The notes beneath the pieces are model-generated. The model was given only the letters and a program-made list of their open reading frames with translations. It searched no databases and was not told the DNA's origin. Shown here piece by piece: positions 29,869-35,983 of a DNA stretch of 35,983 nt; position 1 is the stretch's first letter, and the number at the start of each line of letters is the position of its first letter. The DNA is from Maribrevibacterium harenarium (GTDB lineage: Bacteria > Pseudomonadota > Gammaproteobacteria > Pseudomonadales > Marinomonadaceae), in the NCBI RefSeq assembly GCF_006385675.1, contig NZ_VFRR01000035.1:1-35983 (forward strand), read 5' to 3'. The translations under genes and the position numbers were made by a program.

Positions 29869-29886
29869 GGGCAGCGAAAGCTGCCC
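29869..29886. terminator. Bidirectional hairpin terminator
   Basis: GGGCAGC-GAAA-GCTGCCC lies between the convergent barrel-protein gene and the minus-strand membrane-protein gene. On the minus strand the stem is followed by TTTTTTTT, giving a strong intrinsic terminator. On the + strand the following CAAAAGG is weaker. Confidence 0.85.
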
Positions 29887-29915
29887 CAAAAGGTGTCAGA
29901 AACTACCAAGATCCA

Positions 29916-31109
29916 TTACGCATGGGCTAGCTTTGCCCCCTGTGGGTGGCGTAGCAGCTTGCTGGTTAACTTAAATAGCGCGCCGATGGTGACAATTTGA
30001 ATTGCGACTAACGCTACCAAACCGATCCAATACACCGGGCTAAATTGCGCCACGATACCGGTTTTGACAAAGCCAATATGCCACCAAAACATTCCCATAA
30101 CGAACAGCGCGACACCCGGACAAACCAAACCGAAGCTAATAGGGCTCTCTTTATCACCATGTAGGTAGCTGTTTAAGTAGCCGTTGGCTTTCATGGCTTT
30201 GTAACCCAAGATGATCACGCCTATTTGCGTCATAAAAATCAGTGTCAGAGGTAAAAATAGGTCCCCAGACTTGCTGGCAACACCAAAGTGGTGCGCTAAA
30301 CCATGGGATAGGCGTACCCAAGCGATCCCTAGCAGTGTCAGAATGGGGACCAGCATCCAAAGACTCGGTGAGGCTGGCTCGGCGATGCCGTGTTCCATCA
30401 TCGCACTCACCCCATGGACTACCACAATCATGCCCAACAAAACAGAGAAGGCCATAAATGCGATACTGAGTGTCGTGGCGATGGTGGCAACAGCCGCAAT
30501 GTGCGACATCGCAGCGGCCGCAGCAAAGCCCACTGACAACATAGAAAACGTGAAAACGCTAATGAGAGCCGACAAATGATTGTGTTCTGCCGCCCGGTAA
30601 CCACCGCCCTTAATCATGTTACTAAAGTAGTTAGCAAACATTTTTACGGCGTACCAAGCGATCAAACCAAATGCCGCTAGCGCGCCAGGGAATAAGTACT
30701 CAACATAGCTCCATAAACCGGGTACAAATAGCGCTCCGAGAATAAAGAAAACGTTAACAGTCATCGCCAAGGTGAGAGGAATAGCCATCCGCTGCAACTC
30801 GGCAGGGGTGCCGATCAGTTTCTCGACATCAGCTTTATGCTTGCTATGTTCATTGATGTTCCACGCTAGCAATACTAAGTGCAATATTGAGAAAATAATC
30901 ACCCCAACCAAAGCGGCAACGGTGATCCCCGCCATAACGCCACCGTCAGCGAGTTGTGCGTTCCAATCAGCAAATGTGGGGATAGGGGTATTTTTGTGGG
31001 GTACCATCCACATCAAATACATAAAAAAGCTGACGGCTGTGCCACCGGCGCCCAGTGCCGCGAGCCAATAAGTAGGATGATAGCTTAAGTTCGGGTTTCT
31101 ACGAATCAT
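29916..31109 (-). CDS. Polytopic inner-membrane protein, possibly TsoY-like
   Basis: A 397-residue very hydrophobic protein with about ten predicted membrane helices. The N-terminal segment SYHPTYWLAALGAGGTAVSFFMYLMWMVPH recalls what I remember of the TsoY family, in which some members are selenoproteins; this is memory of the pattern, not a search. Histidines are frequent in the helices and loops (for example AAAAAMSHIAAV, HGLAHHFG, WWHIGFVKTG), which could bind heme or metal. It has no in-frame TGA and no SECIS-like need. It is a single-gene unit with a strong terminator. Its 212-bp upstream region holds three copies of an ATTAGA-N4-TCTWAW dyad and an FNR-like box, which suggests inducible, perhaps redox- or sulfur-linked, control. 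Confidence 0.6.
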   Translation of the reverse strand: MIRRNPNLSYHPTYWLAALGAGGTAVSFFMYLMWMVPHKNTPIPTFADWNAQLADGGVMAGITVAALVGVIIFSILHLVLLAWNINEHSKHKADVEKLIGTPAELQRMAIPLTLAMTVNVFFILGALFVPGLWSYVEYLFPGALAAFGLIAWYAVKMFANYFSNMIKGGGYRAAEHNHLSALISVFTFSMLSVGFAAAAAMSHIAAVATIATTLSIAFMAFSVLLGMIVVVHGVSAMMEHGIAEPASPSLWMLVPILTLLGIAWVRLSHGLAHHFGVASKSGDLFLPLTLIFMTQIGVIILGYKAMKANGYLNSYLHGDKESPISFGLVCPGVALFVMGMFWWHIGFVKTGIVAQFSPVYWIGLVALVAIQIVTIGALFKLTSKLLRHPQGAKLAHA

Positions 31110-31136
31110 GGTCTTATCCTCGTTGGGATGCTGTAT

Positions 31137-31152
31137 ATTAGATTTTTCTAAA
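31137..31152. promoter_or_regulatory. Operator-like dyad 1 (ATTAGA-TTTT-TCTAAA)
   Basis: First of three similar 16-bp dyads in the divergent region between the membrane-protein gene and rep. One arm base departs from perfect symmetry. It is 28 bp from the membrane-protein start codon and overlaps a possible -10 on the minus strand (rc of ATATTA at 31135-31140). Confidence 0.5.
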
Positions 31153-31155
31153 TAT

Positions 31156-31171
31156 ATTAGATAAATCTTAT
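31156..31171. promoter_or_regulatory. Operator-like dyad 2 (ATTAGA-TAAA-TCTTAT)
   Basis: Second copy, 19 bp after the first (start to start), so just under two helical turns. One arm mismatch. It also overlaps a TAATAT that could serve as a -10 on the minus strand (31154-31159). Confidence 0.5.
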
Positions 31172-31196
31172 GTTGTCACATTGCATTGATGAATAA

Positions 31197-31210
31197 ATGA
31201 TCGAAATCAT
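31197..31210. promoter_or_regulatory. FNR/ANR-like box (ATGAT-CGAA-ATCAT)
   Basis: A perfect 5-bp dyad with the TGAT-N4-ATCA core of FNR/ANR/DNR binding sites (consensus TTGAT-N4-ATCAA; only the outermost base of each arm differs). It lies between dyads 2 and 3. Its distance to the candidate -10 sites does not match the classic -41.5 position, so the call is tentative. Confidence 0.45.
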
Positions 31211-31214
31211 ATTT

Positions 31215-31230
31215 ATTAGAATTATCTAAT
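31215..31230. promoter_or_regulatory. Operator-like dyad 3 (ATTAGA-ATTA-TCTAAT, perfect)
   Basis: The best of the three copies: perfect 6-bp arms around ATTA. It lies 59 bp from copy 2 (start to start) and 92 bp before the chosen rep start. It could serve either divergent gene. AT-rich dyads of this kind are typical of small winged-helix repressors such as ArsR/BigR-type proteins; the actual regulator is not in the window. Confidence 0.55.
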
Positions 31231-31321
31231 GTTTCTTGGGCGTTGAGAATAAGTGCTGCTTGGTGCTTCGTTGTTGTACACTGGTGCCCCTCGACAACGT
31301 CAAAGCATGGTCAATATCACT

Positions 31322-33370
31322 ATGAGTGAACCTCTACCCTCCATCACCCAGCGCATGCGCAATCTCAATGAGCGCCAGTTAGAGGCGGTAAAGCAAATTG
31401 ATGGGCCCTTGTTGGTATTGGCGGGTGCGGGTTCTGGTAAAACCAGTGTAATCACCACCAAGATTGCTTATTTGATTCAAACCTGTGGCTTTAAAGCGTC
31501 TAGCATTGTTGCGGTGACCTTTACCAACAAAGCAGCGCGAGAAATGAAAGAGCGGGTCGTCGGTATGCTCAGTAAGCCCGAGAGCCGTGGCTTAAGCATT
31601 TCCACCTTTCACACCTTGGGGCTCAATATTCTTAGGAAGGAATACCGTAAAGCGGGTCTAAAAGAAGGCTTTACCCTATTTGATGCGGCGGACTCGTTGG
31701 CCTTGGTCAAAGAGATACTCGATAAGGAATTTGCAGGGCAGATGGATGCGGCGGGGTTCTGTCAGCACACTATTTCCAATTGGAAGAATGACTTAACCCC
31801 ACCTAATGTGGCCATGACCAATGCAGACACAGAAGAACTGCTGTTAGCGGCGCAGGTTTATGGCCAGTATCAACGCTATCTGCGGGCTTATAATGCAGTG
31901 GATTTTGATGACTTATTGTTGCTACCGGTGAGCCTGCTACTGACCGATGAACCTCTGCGGAATAAATGGCAAAACAAAGTTCGTTACCTTTTGGTGGATG
32001 AGTGCCAAGACAGTAACAACAGCCAATATGAATTGATTCGTCTATTAGCCGGGGATAGAAAGTGCTTCACCCTAGTGGGGGACGACGATCAGTCAATTTA
32101 CGCCTGGCGCGGCGCACGACCGGAAAATCTAGAACGTCTATCGGTGGACTACCCCAACCTTAAGCTGGTTAAACTGGAGCAGAATTACCGTTCCACACGT
32201 ACTATTTTGAATGCCGCCAATACCTTAATTGCCAATAATCCCCACGTTTATGAAAAGGCCCTGTGGAGCGATCACGAAATTGGTGACCCGATTCGGGTGA
32301 TGGTCACCCGCAACGAAGACGCAGAAGCAGAACGTGTTGCCGCTGAAATTCAAAGTCGTCATTTGCGTTTTAATATTCCTTATCAAGACTTTGCCGTGCT
32401 GTACCGAGGCAACCATCAAGCGCGCCTGTTGGAAATCAAACTGCAAGCCTATCGCATCCCCTACAAAATGAATGGCGGTAGCTCGTTTTTCTCCCGCGCT
32501 GAAATCAAAGACTTGATGTCTTATTTACGCCTATTGGTGAATCCAGATGATGATAATGCCTTGTTGCGTATCATTAACTTACCCCGTCGGGACATTGGTC
32601 CTGCGACCCTCGAGAAGGTGGGGAACGTTGCCAATCAATTGGGTTGTAGCCTGTTTGCTGCGGCGGGAGATAAGTCACTGGATGAAACAGTCACTGGCAA
32701 ACCACTAGCGAGCCTGCGGGAATTCGAGCGCTGGATACGCCATTTGCAGGAAAAGGTACGTACTAGCAACCCGATCCCAGTGATCGAACAAATGATCCAC
32801 GATATGGATTATTTTGGTTGGTTACAGGAGCAAGCCAGCTCTCCCAAAGCCGCTGAGCGTCGTATCGATAACGTGCGTTTCCTGCTGGAATCCATTCAAC
32901 GGATGATGGAATCCGCTTGGGAAGAAGACGCCGACGCGGGCCTTGATCAAGCCATCGCTAAGTTACTACTTATCGATATGTTAGAGCGCCAAGAAGAGGA
33001 AGAAGACGAAGACAAAGTGCAGCTACTGACTTTGCACGCATCAAAAGGGTTGGAATACCCCCATGTATTTTTGATTGGCTGTGAAGAAGAGCTTCTTCCC
33101 CACCGCAACAGTATCGAAAATGACGATATCGAAGAGGAGCGCCGCTTAGCGTATGTTGGTATTACCCGGGCGAAGAAAACTCTGTGCATTACCTTAGCGG
33201 CTAAACGTCGCCAATTCGGCGAAGAGATCGACTGTTTACCCAGTCGCTTCTTGGATGAGTTGCCGGAGCAAGATCTCGTTTGGGAAGGGCGCGGTGATGA
33301 ATCTGAGTCCCAGCAACGAGAACGGGGCAAGGCCTCGCTCTCGGCGTTGAAGGCGATGTTGAATAATTAA
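31322..33370 (+). CDS. rep: ATP-dependent DNA helicase Rep (UvrD/PcrA superfamily 1A)
   Basis: 3'-5' helicase that removes proteins ahead of replication forks. It aligns with E. coli Rep throughout: motif I AGAGSGKTSVIT (Lys40 from my start), VTFTNKAAREMKERV, GLSISTFHTLGLNIL, GDDDQSIYAWRGARPENL, KLEQNYRSTRTIL, SFFSRAEIKDLMSYLRLL, QLLTLHASKGLEYPHVF and EERRLAYVGITRAKK. Motif II reads LLVDECQDSNNSQYE where DEYQDTN is usual, an acceptable variation. The start is uncertain. ATG 31322 gives 682 residues; the conserved region begins at MRNLNERQ (31355), and a frame from 31253 exists. None has a good ribosome site. Confidence 0.94.
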   Translation: MSEPLPSITQRMRNLNERQLEAVKQIDGPLLVLAGAGSGKTSVITTKIAYLIQTCGFKASSIVAVTFTNKAAREMKERVVGMLSKPESRGLSISTFHTLGLNILRKEYRKAGLKEGFTLFDAADSLALVKEILDKEFAGQMDAAGFCQHTISNWKNDLTPPNVAMTNADTEELLLAAQVYGQYQRYLRAYNAVDFDDLLLLPVSLLLTDEPLRNKWQNKVRYLLVDECQDSNNSQYELIRLLAGDRKCFTLVGDDDQSIYAWRGARPENLERLSVDYPNLKLVKLEQNYRSTRTILNAANTLIANNPHVYEKALWSDHEIGDPIRVMVTRNEDAEAERVAAEIQSRHLRFNIPYQDFAVLYRGNHQARLLEIKLQAYRIPYKMNGGSSFFSRAEIKDLMSYLRLLVNPDDDNALLRIINLPRRDIGPATLEKVGNVANQLGCSLFAAAGDKSLDETVTGKPLASLREFERWIRHLQEKVRTSNPIPVIEQMIHDMDYFGWLQEQASSPKAAERRIDNVRFLLESIQRMMESAWEEDADAGLDQAIAKLLLIDMLERQEEEEDEDKVQLLTLHASKGLEYPHVFLIGCEEELLPHRNSIENDDIEEERRLAYVGITRAKKTLCITLAAKRRQFGEEIDCLPSRFLDELPEQDLVWEGRGDESESQQRERGKASLSALKAMLNN

Positions 33371-33373
33371 CGC

Positions 33374-34615
33374 TTAGGCAGTAGCTGGGTCCAGATCTAG
33401 ATCCGTATTGCCTGCTTCGGCCCATTTCATCAATAAAAAGGCAAGCGCGCCGAGTACCGTAAACCCAGTAGTGACAGGGATAAGGCTGTTATCGTATAGC
33501 TGACCAATCACCGTACCTATGCCCATAGACATAATGGCTGAAACAGAACCAATCACCGCAGAGGCGATTCCCGCTACATGTCCCATGGGTTCCATCGCCA
33601 TGGCATTCACATTGCCAAATAGCAGACCGAAACAGAAGAACAGCACAGCGGCATAAATTAAGAACATCCACAGCTGAATTGTGACCACGGCATGTAGACC
33701 CAAGAAAGTCCCAGAAGCCGCCACAATAGTGACAATAGCGCTAAGGGCAATAGGGCGCATACCGTACTGCTCGACAATACGGGAATTTACTAGGGACGAC
33801 ACTCCCAGCACTAATGCCAAGCCACCGAAGTAAACACTAAACATCACACCGACATTGAATTGCACTTGAAAAATCTGTTGGGAGGAATTGAGATATCCCA
33901 TAAAACTGCCAAAGAACAACCCCATGCACACCATATAACTGGCGGTTTTACGGTGTGTGAGGACTTCCTTAAAGCCGTTGGCAAAGCCAGTGTACGTCAT
34001 GGGTATGCGTTCTTCCTTAGGCAAGGTTTCCTGTAACCTTGTGGCGATCCAAATCACCAATAAGCCAGCGTAGACAAAGTACATGATAAAGACGCCGCGC
34101 CAGTCGCTGAGGAACATCACCGCTTGCCCTAAAGTGGGCGCAATAGCCGGTACCAACACAAAGATCATCATGACCAAAGACATAGTGCGGGCCATCTGTG
34201 CGCCGCTAAACATATCCCGCACTAAGGAAACCGCCGCAATGTAAGGGCCGGCGACACCAAGACCTTGTACAAAACGGCCTACCATCAAGGCATCCATAGT
34301 ATCCGCCTGATGACATAAAAAGGTACCCACAAAATACAGCGCAAAACCAGTGAACAAGATAGGTTTACGACCGAGGGCATCGGACATGGGACCGGCCACT
34401 AGCTGACCAAGCGCCATTCCTAAAAACATTAATCCGATAAGTAATTGTGGCTGATTAGCGTCAGTAGCATTCAGTGCTTCGCCGATGATTCCTAATGCTG
34501 GCAATAAAGCATCAATGGAAATCGCCACAATGGACATTAATAGGGCAACTAAAACCGTAAATTCTTTGGCACCGATACCGGATTGGCGAGCGCTAGGGGA
34601 GTGAGTCATAACCAT
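33374..34615 (-). CDS. Bcr/CflA-type MFS multidrug exporter (DHA1 family)
   Basis: A 413-residue 12-helix major facilitator. The N-terminus (FTVLVALLMSIVAISIDALLPALGIIGEAL) with the following QLLIGLMFLGMALGQLVAGPMSDALGRKPILF is the Bcr/CflA/DHA1 signature; GPMSDALGRKP is the conserved loop 2-3 motif. RFVQGLGVAGPYIAAVSLVRDMF carries the family's motif C-like proline/glycine pattern. Substrates in this family include bicyclomycin, chloramphenicol and sulfonamides, but none can be assigned. The gene converges with rep with only 3 bp between stop codons, so no terminator fits in between. Met1 and Met3 are both possible starts. Confidence 0.9.
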   Translation of the reverse strand: MVMTHSPSARQSGIGAKEFTVLVALLMSIVAISIDALLPALGIIGEALNATDANQPQLLIGLMFLGMALGQLVAGPMSDALGRKPILFTGFALYFVGTFLCHQADTMDALMVGRFVQGLGVAGPYIAAVSLVRDMFSGAQMARTMSLVMMIFVLVPAIAPTLGQAVMFLSDWRGVFIMYFVYAGLLVIWIATRLQETLPKEERIPMTYTGFANGFKEVLTHRKTASYMVCMGLFFGSFMGYLNSSQQIFQVQFNVGVMFSVYFGGLALVLGVSSLVNSRIVEQYGMRPIALSAIVTIVAASGTFLGLHAVVTIQLWMFLIYAAVLFFCFGLLFGNVNAMAMEPMGHVAGIASAVIGSVSAIMSMGIGTVIGQLYDNSLIPVTTGFTVLGALAFLLMKWAEAGNTDLDLDPATA

Positions 34616-34752
34616 TCCTATGGTTCAGGGTAAGATAACTATAAACAACAATTATAATGATTCAGGGAACTGGTTACAGCGTAGACAATGTGAACCAAAC
34701 AAGAAAGGCGCTAAGTGGTAAATCAAGTGCTGGGATGCGGGGCTAAAACGCA

Positions 34753-34776
34753 AAAAGGAGACCGAAGTCTCCTTTT
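34753..34776 (-). terminator. Intrinsic terminator of the cytochrome c5 gene
   Basis: A perfect 10-bp inverted repeat, AAAAGGAGAC-CGAA-GTCTCCTTTT, begins 18 bp after the cytochrome stop codon on the minus strand and continues into a T-run (TTTTTG). Confidence 0.88.
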
Positions 34777-34794
34777 CGTTGGTCAAAACAGTGC

Positions 34795-35244
34795 TTACTT
34801 ACTGTTTTCAACCATGTACTCGATAGTAACTTTGATCTCATCGTCAGAACAGTTGGCACACGTTCCGCGAGGAGGCATAGCGTTGATACCGTTGATCGCG
34901 TGAGATAGCAAAGTATCCATACCTTGTGCAACACGTGGAGCCCAAGCGGCTGCATCACCTAATTTAGGTGCACCCGCTACACCGATAGCGTGACAAGCAG
35001 TACAGAATTTGCCGTAGATTTCTTCGCCAGAACGAGGACCACTGCCACCAGCCGTTGCTGCAGCGGAAGCCACTTCACACTCTTCACCGGCGATACATAC
35101 TTTACCTACTGGCGCCACGCGTGCCGCGATATCTTCAGGGCTTTGACCGTATGCACTTACAGACGAGCTAAGGAAAGCAGAAAAAGTTGCCACACTGGCC
35201 AGTGCTAGAACTTTACGGCTTAGAAGTTGGGGTAGCAAACTCAC
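34795..35244 (-). CDS. Cytochrome c5 family monoheme cytochrome c
   Basis: A 149-residue periplasmic electron-transfer protein. A Sec signal peptide (to about residue 31, SVSA) precedes an acidic linker with two extra cysteines (Cys50, Cys56). The class I cytochrome domain follows: heme site C81-TA-C84-H85, axial Met123 in NAMPPRGTC, and the C5-specific pair Cys129/Cys132 in TCANCSDDE that usually forms a disulphide. Such proteins deliver electrons to terminal oxidases or other reductases. In many gammaproteobacteria the gene lies near rep, as here. Confidence 0.95.
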   Translation of the reverse strand: MSLLPQLLSRKVLALASVATFSAFLSSSVSAYGQSPEDIAARVAPVGKVCIAGEECEVASAAATAGGSGPRSGEEIYGKFCTACHAIGVAGAPKLGDAAAWAPRVAQGMDTLLSHAINGINAMPPRGTCANCSDDEIKVTIEYMVENSK

Positions 35245-35300
35245 GATGATTGTCCTCGATCAGAAGTTAGTCTAATTTTGTGTAAACCTAAAACCGCAGC

Positions 35301-35329
35301 AGTATAACGACTACTGACCTGGCTCGAAA
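35301..35329 (-). promoter_or_regulatory. Candidate sigma-70 promoter of the cytochrome c5 gene
   Basis: On the minus strand, TTTCGA (35324-35329) and TATACT (35301-35306) are separated by 17 bp. The -10 is good and the -35 is weak. The predicted start near 35294 is about 50 bases before the ATG. Confidence 0.4.
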
Positions 35330-35396
35330 CCAGAACTTGGTCGTATTCTAGGCAAAACCCGCTCTAAATCAAAAAAATAAGGAATTTTTATGGAGG

Positions 35397-35415
35397 GATA
35401 AGAGTGATTCTTATC
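35397..35415. repeat. Perfect inverted repeat upstream of the interrupted toxin gene
   Basis: GATAAGA-GTGAT-TCTTATC, immediately followed by the palindrome TAAAGCTTTA (35416-35425). They lie between the cytochrome promoter and the toxin promoter, in a gene-free 289-bp stretch. Either could be an operator for toxin-antitoxin autoregulation, or a weak transcription stop. Confidence 0.35.
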
Positions 35416-35498
35416 TAAAGCTTTACTTTTACCCCATCAAGATCTGTTAGTGAACAGCGCTCCTCTAGCTTTAGTGCTGCTCTATTTAGCGTAGCTCT

Positions 35499-35527
35499 TT
35501 GACTGGAGTAATCCATTGGATTATATT
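35499..35527 (+). promoter_or_regulatory. Strong sigma-70 promoter at the HigB-like toxin gene
   Basis: TTGACT (35499-35504), exactly 17 bp, then TATATT (35522-35527). The expected transcription start, about 7 nt after the -10, coincides with the ATG at 35534, so the transcript could be leaderless. Confidence 0.6.
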
Positions 35528-35533
35528 TTATCA

Positions 35534-35722
35534 ATGCAGACGACTATTACCGAACTTCCAGAATACATTAAAAGATCTGAGTCTCTTCTCGGTGACAGAG
35601 AGAGAAGAGACATTATTGACTACCTTTCTGTACATCCAAAGTCAGGAGATTTGATGGAGGGTTTGCAACTGTTGCTGATTTTATGTTACTGTATGTATAT
35701 ACATAGTAATATATTGGTGTAA
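35534..35722 (+). pseudogene. HigB2/RelE-like toxin gene interrupted by an IS607-type element
   Basis: The first 43 residues (MQTTITELPEYIKRSESLL, then GDRERRDIIDYLSVHPKSGDLMEG) match the N-terminal half of HigB2-type RelE toxins, mRNA interferases acting at the ribosome. In intact members the next residues are a TGGLRK-like block. Here the match stops at ATG-GAG-GGT (about 35655-35663) and the frame continues for 20 residues of insertion-sequence DNA to a stop just before tnpA. The break falls at GGG (35659-35661), which fits the GG-associated insertion reported for IS607. A TTG at 35516 with GGAG upstream is an alternative start, but it lies inside the promoter. The toxin's remainder and any higA antitoxin should lie beyond the window. 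Confidence 0.72.
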
Positions 35723-35983
35723 ATGAAGCTTTCAGATTGGGCAAGAAAACAAGGAATAAGCTATCGTACCGCATGGAACCAGTTTCGTAGCGGCAAGCTT
35801 CCTGTGCCTGCAAGGCAGCTGCCTACTGGCACGATCATTGTTGATGAGGTTGTTAGAGAGTCTAAAGCGGTTATTTATAGTCGCGTCTCCAGCTCCGATC
35901 AGAAAAAGGATTTAGATGGTCAAATCGCCCGCTGCCTGAGCTTCGCAAATGCTCAAGGAATTGCTGTATCCGCTACTGTCTCT
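35662..35983 (+). mobile_element. IS607-type insertion sequence, left end (continues past the window)
   Basis: The left boundary is placed after the GGG at which similarity to the toxin gene ends. It is estimated to within a few bases. The 60 bp between this point and tnpA is AT-rich and contains a perfect 14-bp palindrome, TATGTATATACATA (35692-35705), flanked by TTAC and GTAA. This is a probable TnpA binding site. tnpB, if present, lies outside. Confidence 0.75.
35723..35983 (+). CDS. tnpA: IS607-family serine recombinase TnpA (3' truncated by window edge)
   Basis: The open frame starts at the ATG directly after the stop of the disrupted toxin frame and runs to the end of the window: 87 residues. 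The N-terminus is the MerR-like helix-turn-helix of IS607 transposases (MKLSDWARKQGISYRTAWNQ, then a short wing with LPTGTIIVD). The serine-recombinase catalytic domain begins at AVIYSRVSSSDQKKDLDGQ, with the nucleophile Ser56 in RVSS. In IS607 elements the DNA-binding domain precedes the catalytic domain, as here. About 100 to 130 more residues would be expected downstream. Confidence 0.93.
   Translation, partial: MKLSDWARKQGISYRTAWNQFRSGKLPVPARQLPTGTIIVDEVVRESKAVIYSRVSSSDQKKDLDGQIARCLSFANAQGIAVSATVS

Noticed and set aside
35516..35533. TTG start for the HigB-like toxin
   Set aside because: It lies inside the predicted -35/-10 spacer; kept only as an alternative because GGAG is suitably placed.

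Overview
The window reads as the chromosome of a free-living, probably marine gammaproteobacterium. GC content is moderate, genes are tightly packed and nearly all are housekeeping or metabolic. The block glnK/amtB, ubiK, yifB/comM, rep, cytochrome c5 resembles an order I recall from Pseudomonas and relatives. The split arginine succinyltransferase (AruF plus AruG) also points to a Pseudomonadales/Oceanospirillales-like lineage. I cannot name the species from sequence alone. I see no tRNA, rRNA or CRISPR array.

Layout. (1) 1-819: the 3' part of a TnpB-bearing insertion sequence, ending 56 bp beyond the stop of cobQ. (2) 838-4912: cobalamin synthesis, with cobQ (-) divergent from cbiB-cobC/cobD-cobU (+). 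(3) 5048-6496: gpt, then a DUF2914 secreted protein and a DUF1904 protein. (4) 6579-7039: an XRE-type antitoxin preceded by a 35-codon remnant of its RelE-like toxin. (5) 7267-12206: the arginine succinyltransferase (AST) operon aruF-aruG-astD-astB (-), without astC or astE. (6) 12352-17783: a DUF1653 protein, a LysR regulator and an RND efflux pump with its lipoprotein adaptor. (7) 17949-24642: small DUF genes, a COG3904-like lipoprotein, a methyl-accepting chemotaxis protein, radA, and a GNAT-nitrilase fusion. (8) 24777-26419: glnK-amtB behind a clear sigma-54 promoter. (9) 26927-33370: ubiK, a small Trp-rich protein, comM, an outer-membrane barrel protein, a polytopic membrane protein with an elaborate operator region, and rep. 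(10) 33374-35244: a Bcr/CflA-type MFS exporter and cytochrome c5. (11) 35534-35983: a HigB2/RelE-like toxin gene interrupted by the left end of an IS607-type element whose TnpA runs off the window.

How the genes work together. The cob genes act in nucleotide-loop assembly and late corrin steps of B12 synthesis. The ast genes degrade arginine as a nitrogen source, while GlnK and AmtB sense and import ammonium under nitrogen limitation; both serve nitrogen supply. MFP and RND make up an efflux system that would need an outer-membrane channel encoded elsewhere.

The most interesting signals are these. The TnpB lacks the usual RuvC-II glutamate but has a candidate substitute near its zinc finger. 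IS607-type DNA sits at both edges in the same orientation, and one copy splits a toxin gene at a GGG. An antitoxin has outlived its toxin. Three copies of ATTAGA-N4-TCTWAW, plus an FNR-like box, sit between a polytopic membrane protein and rep.
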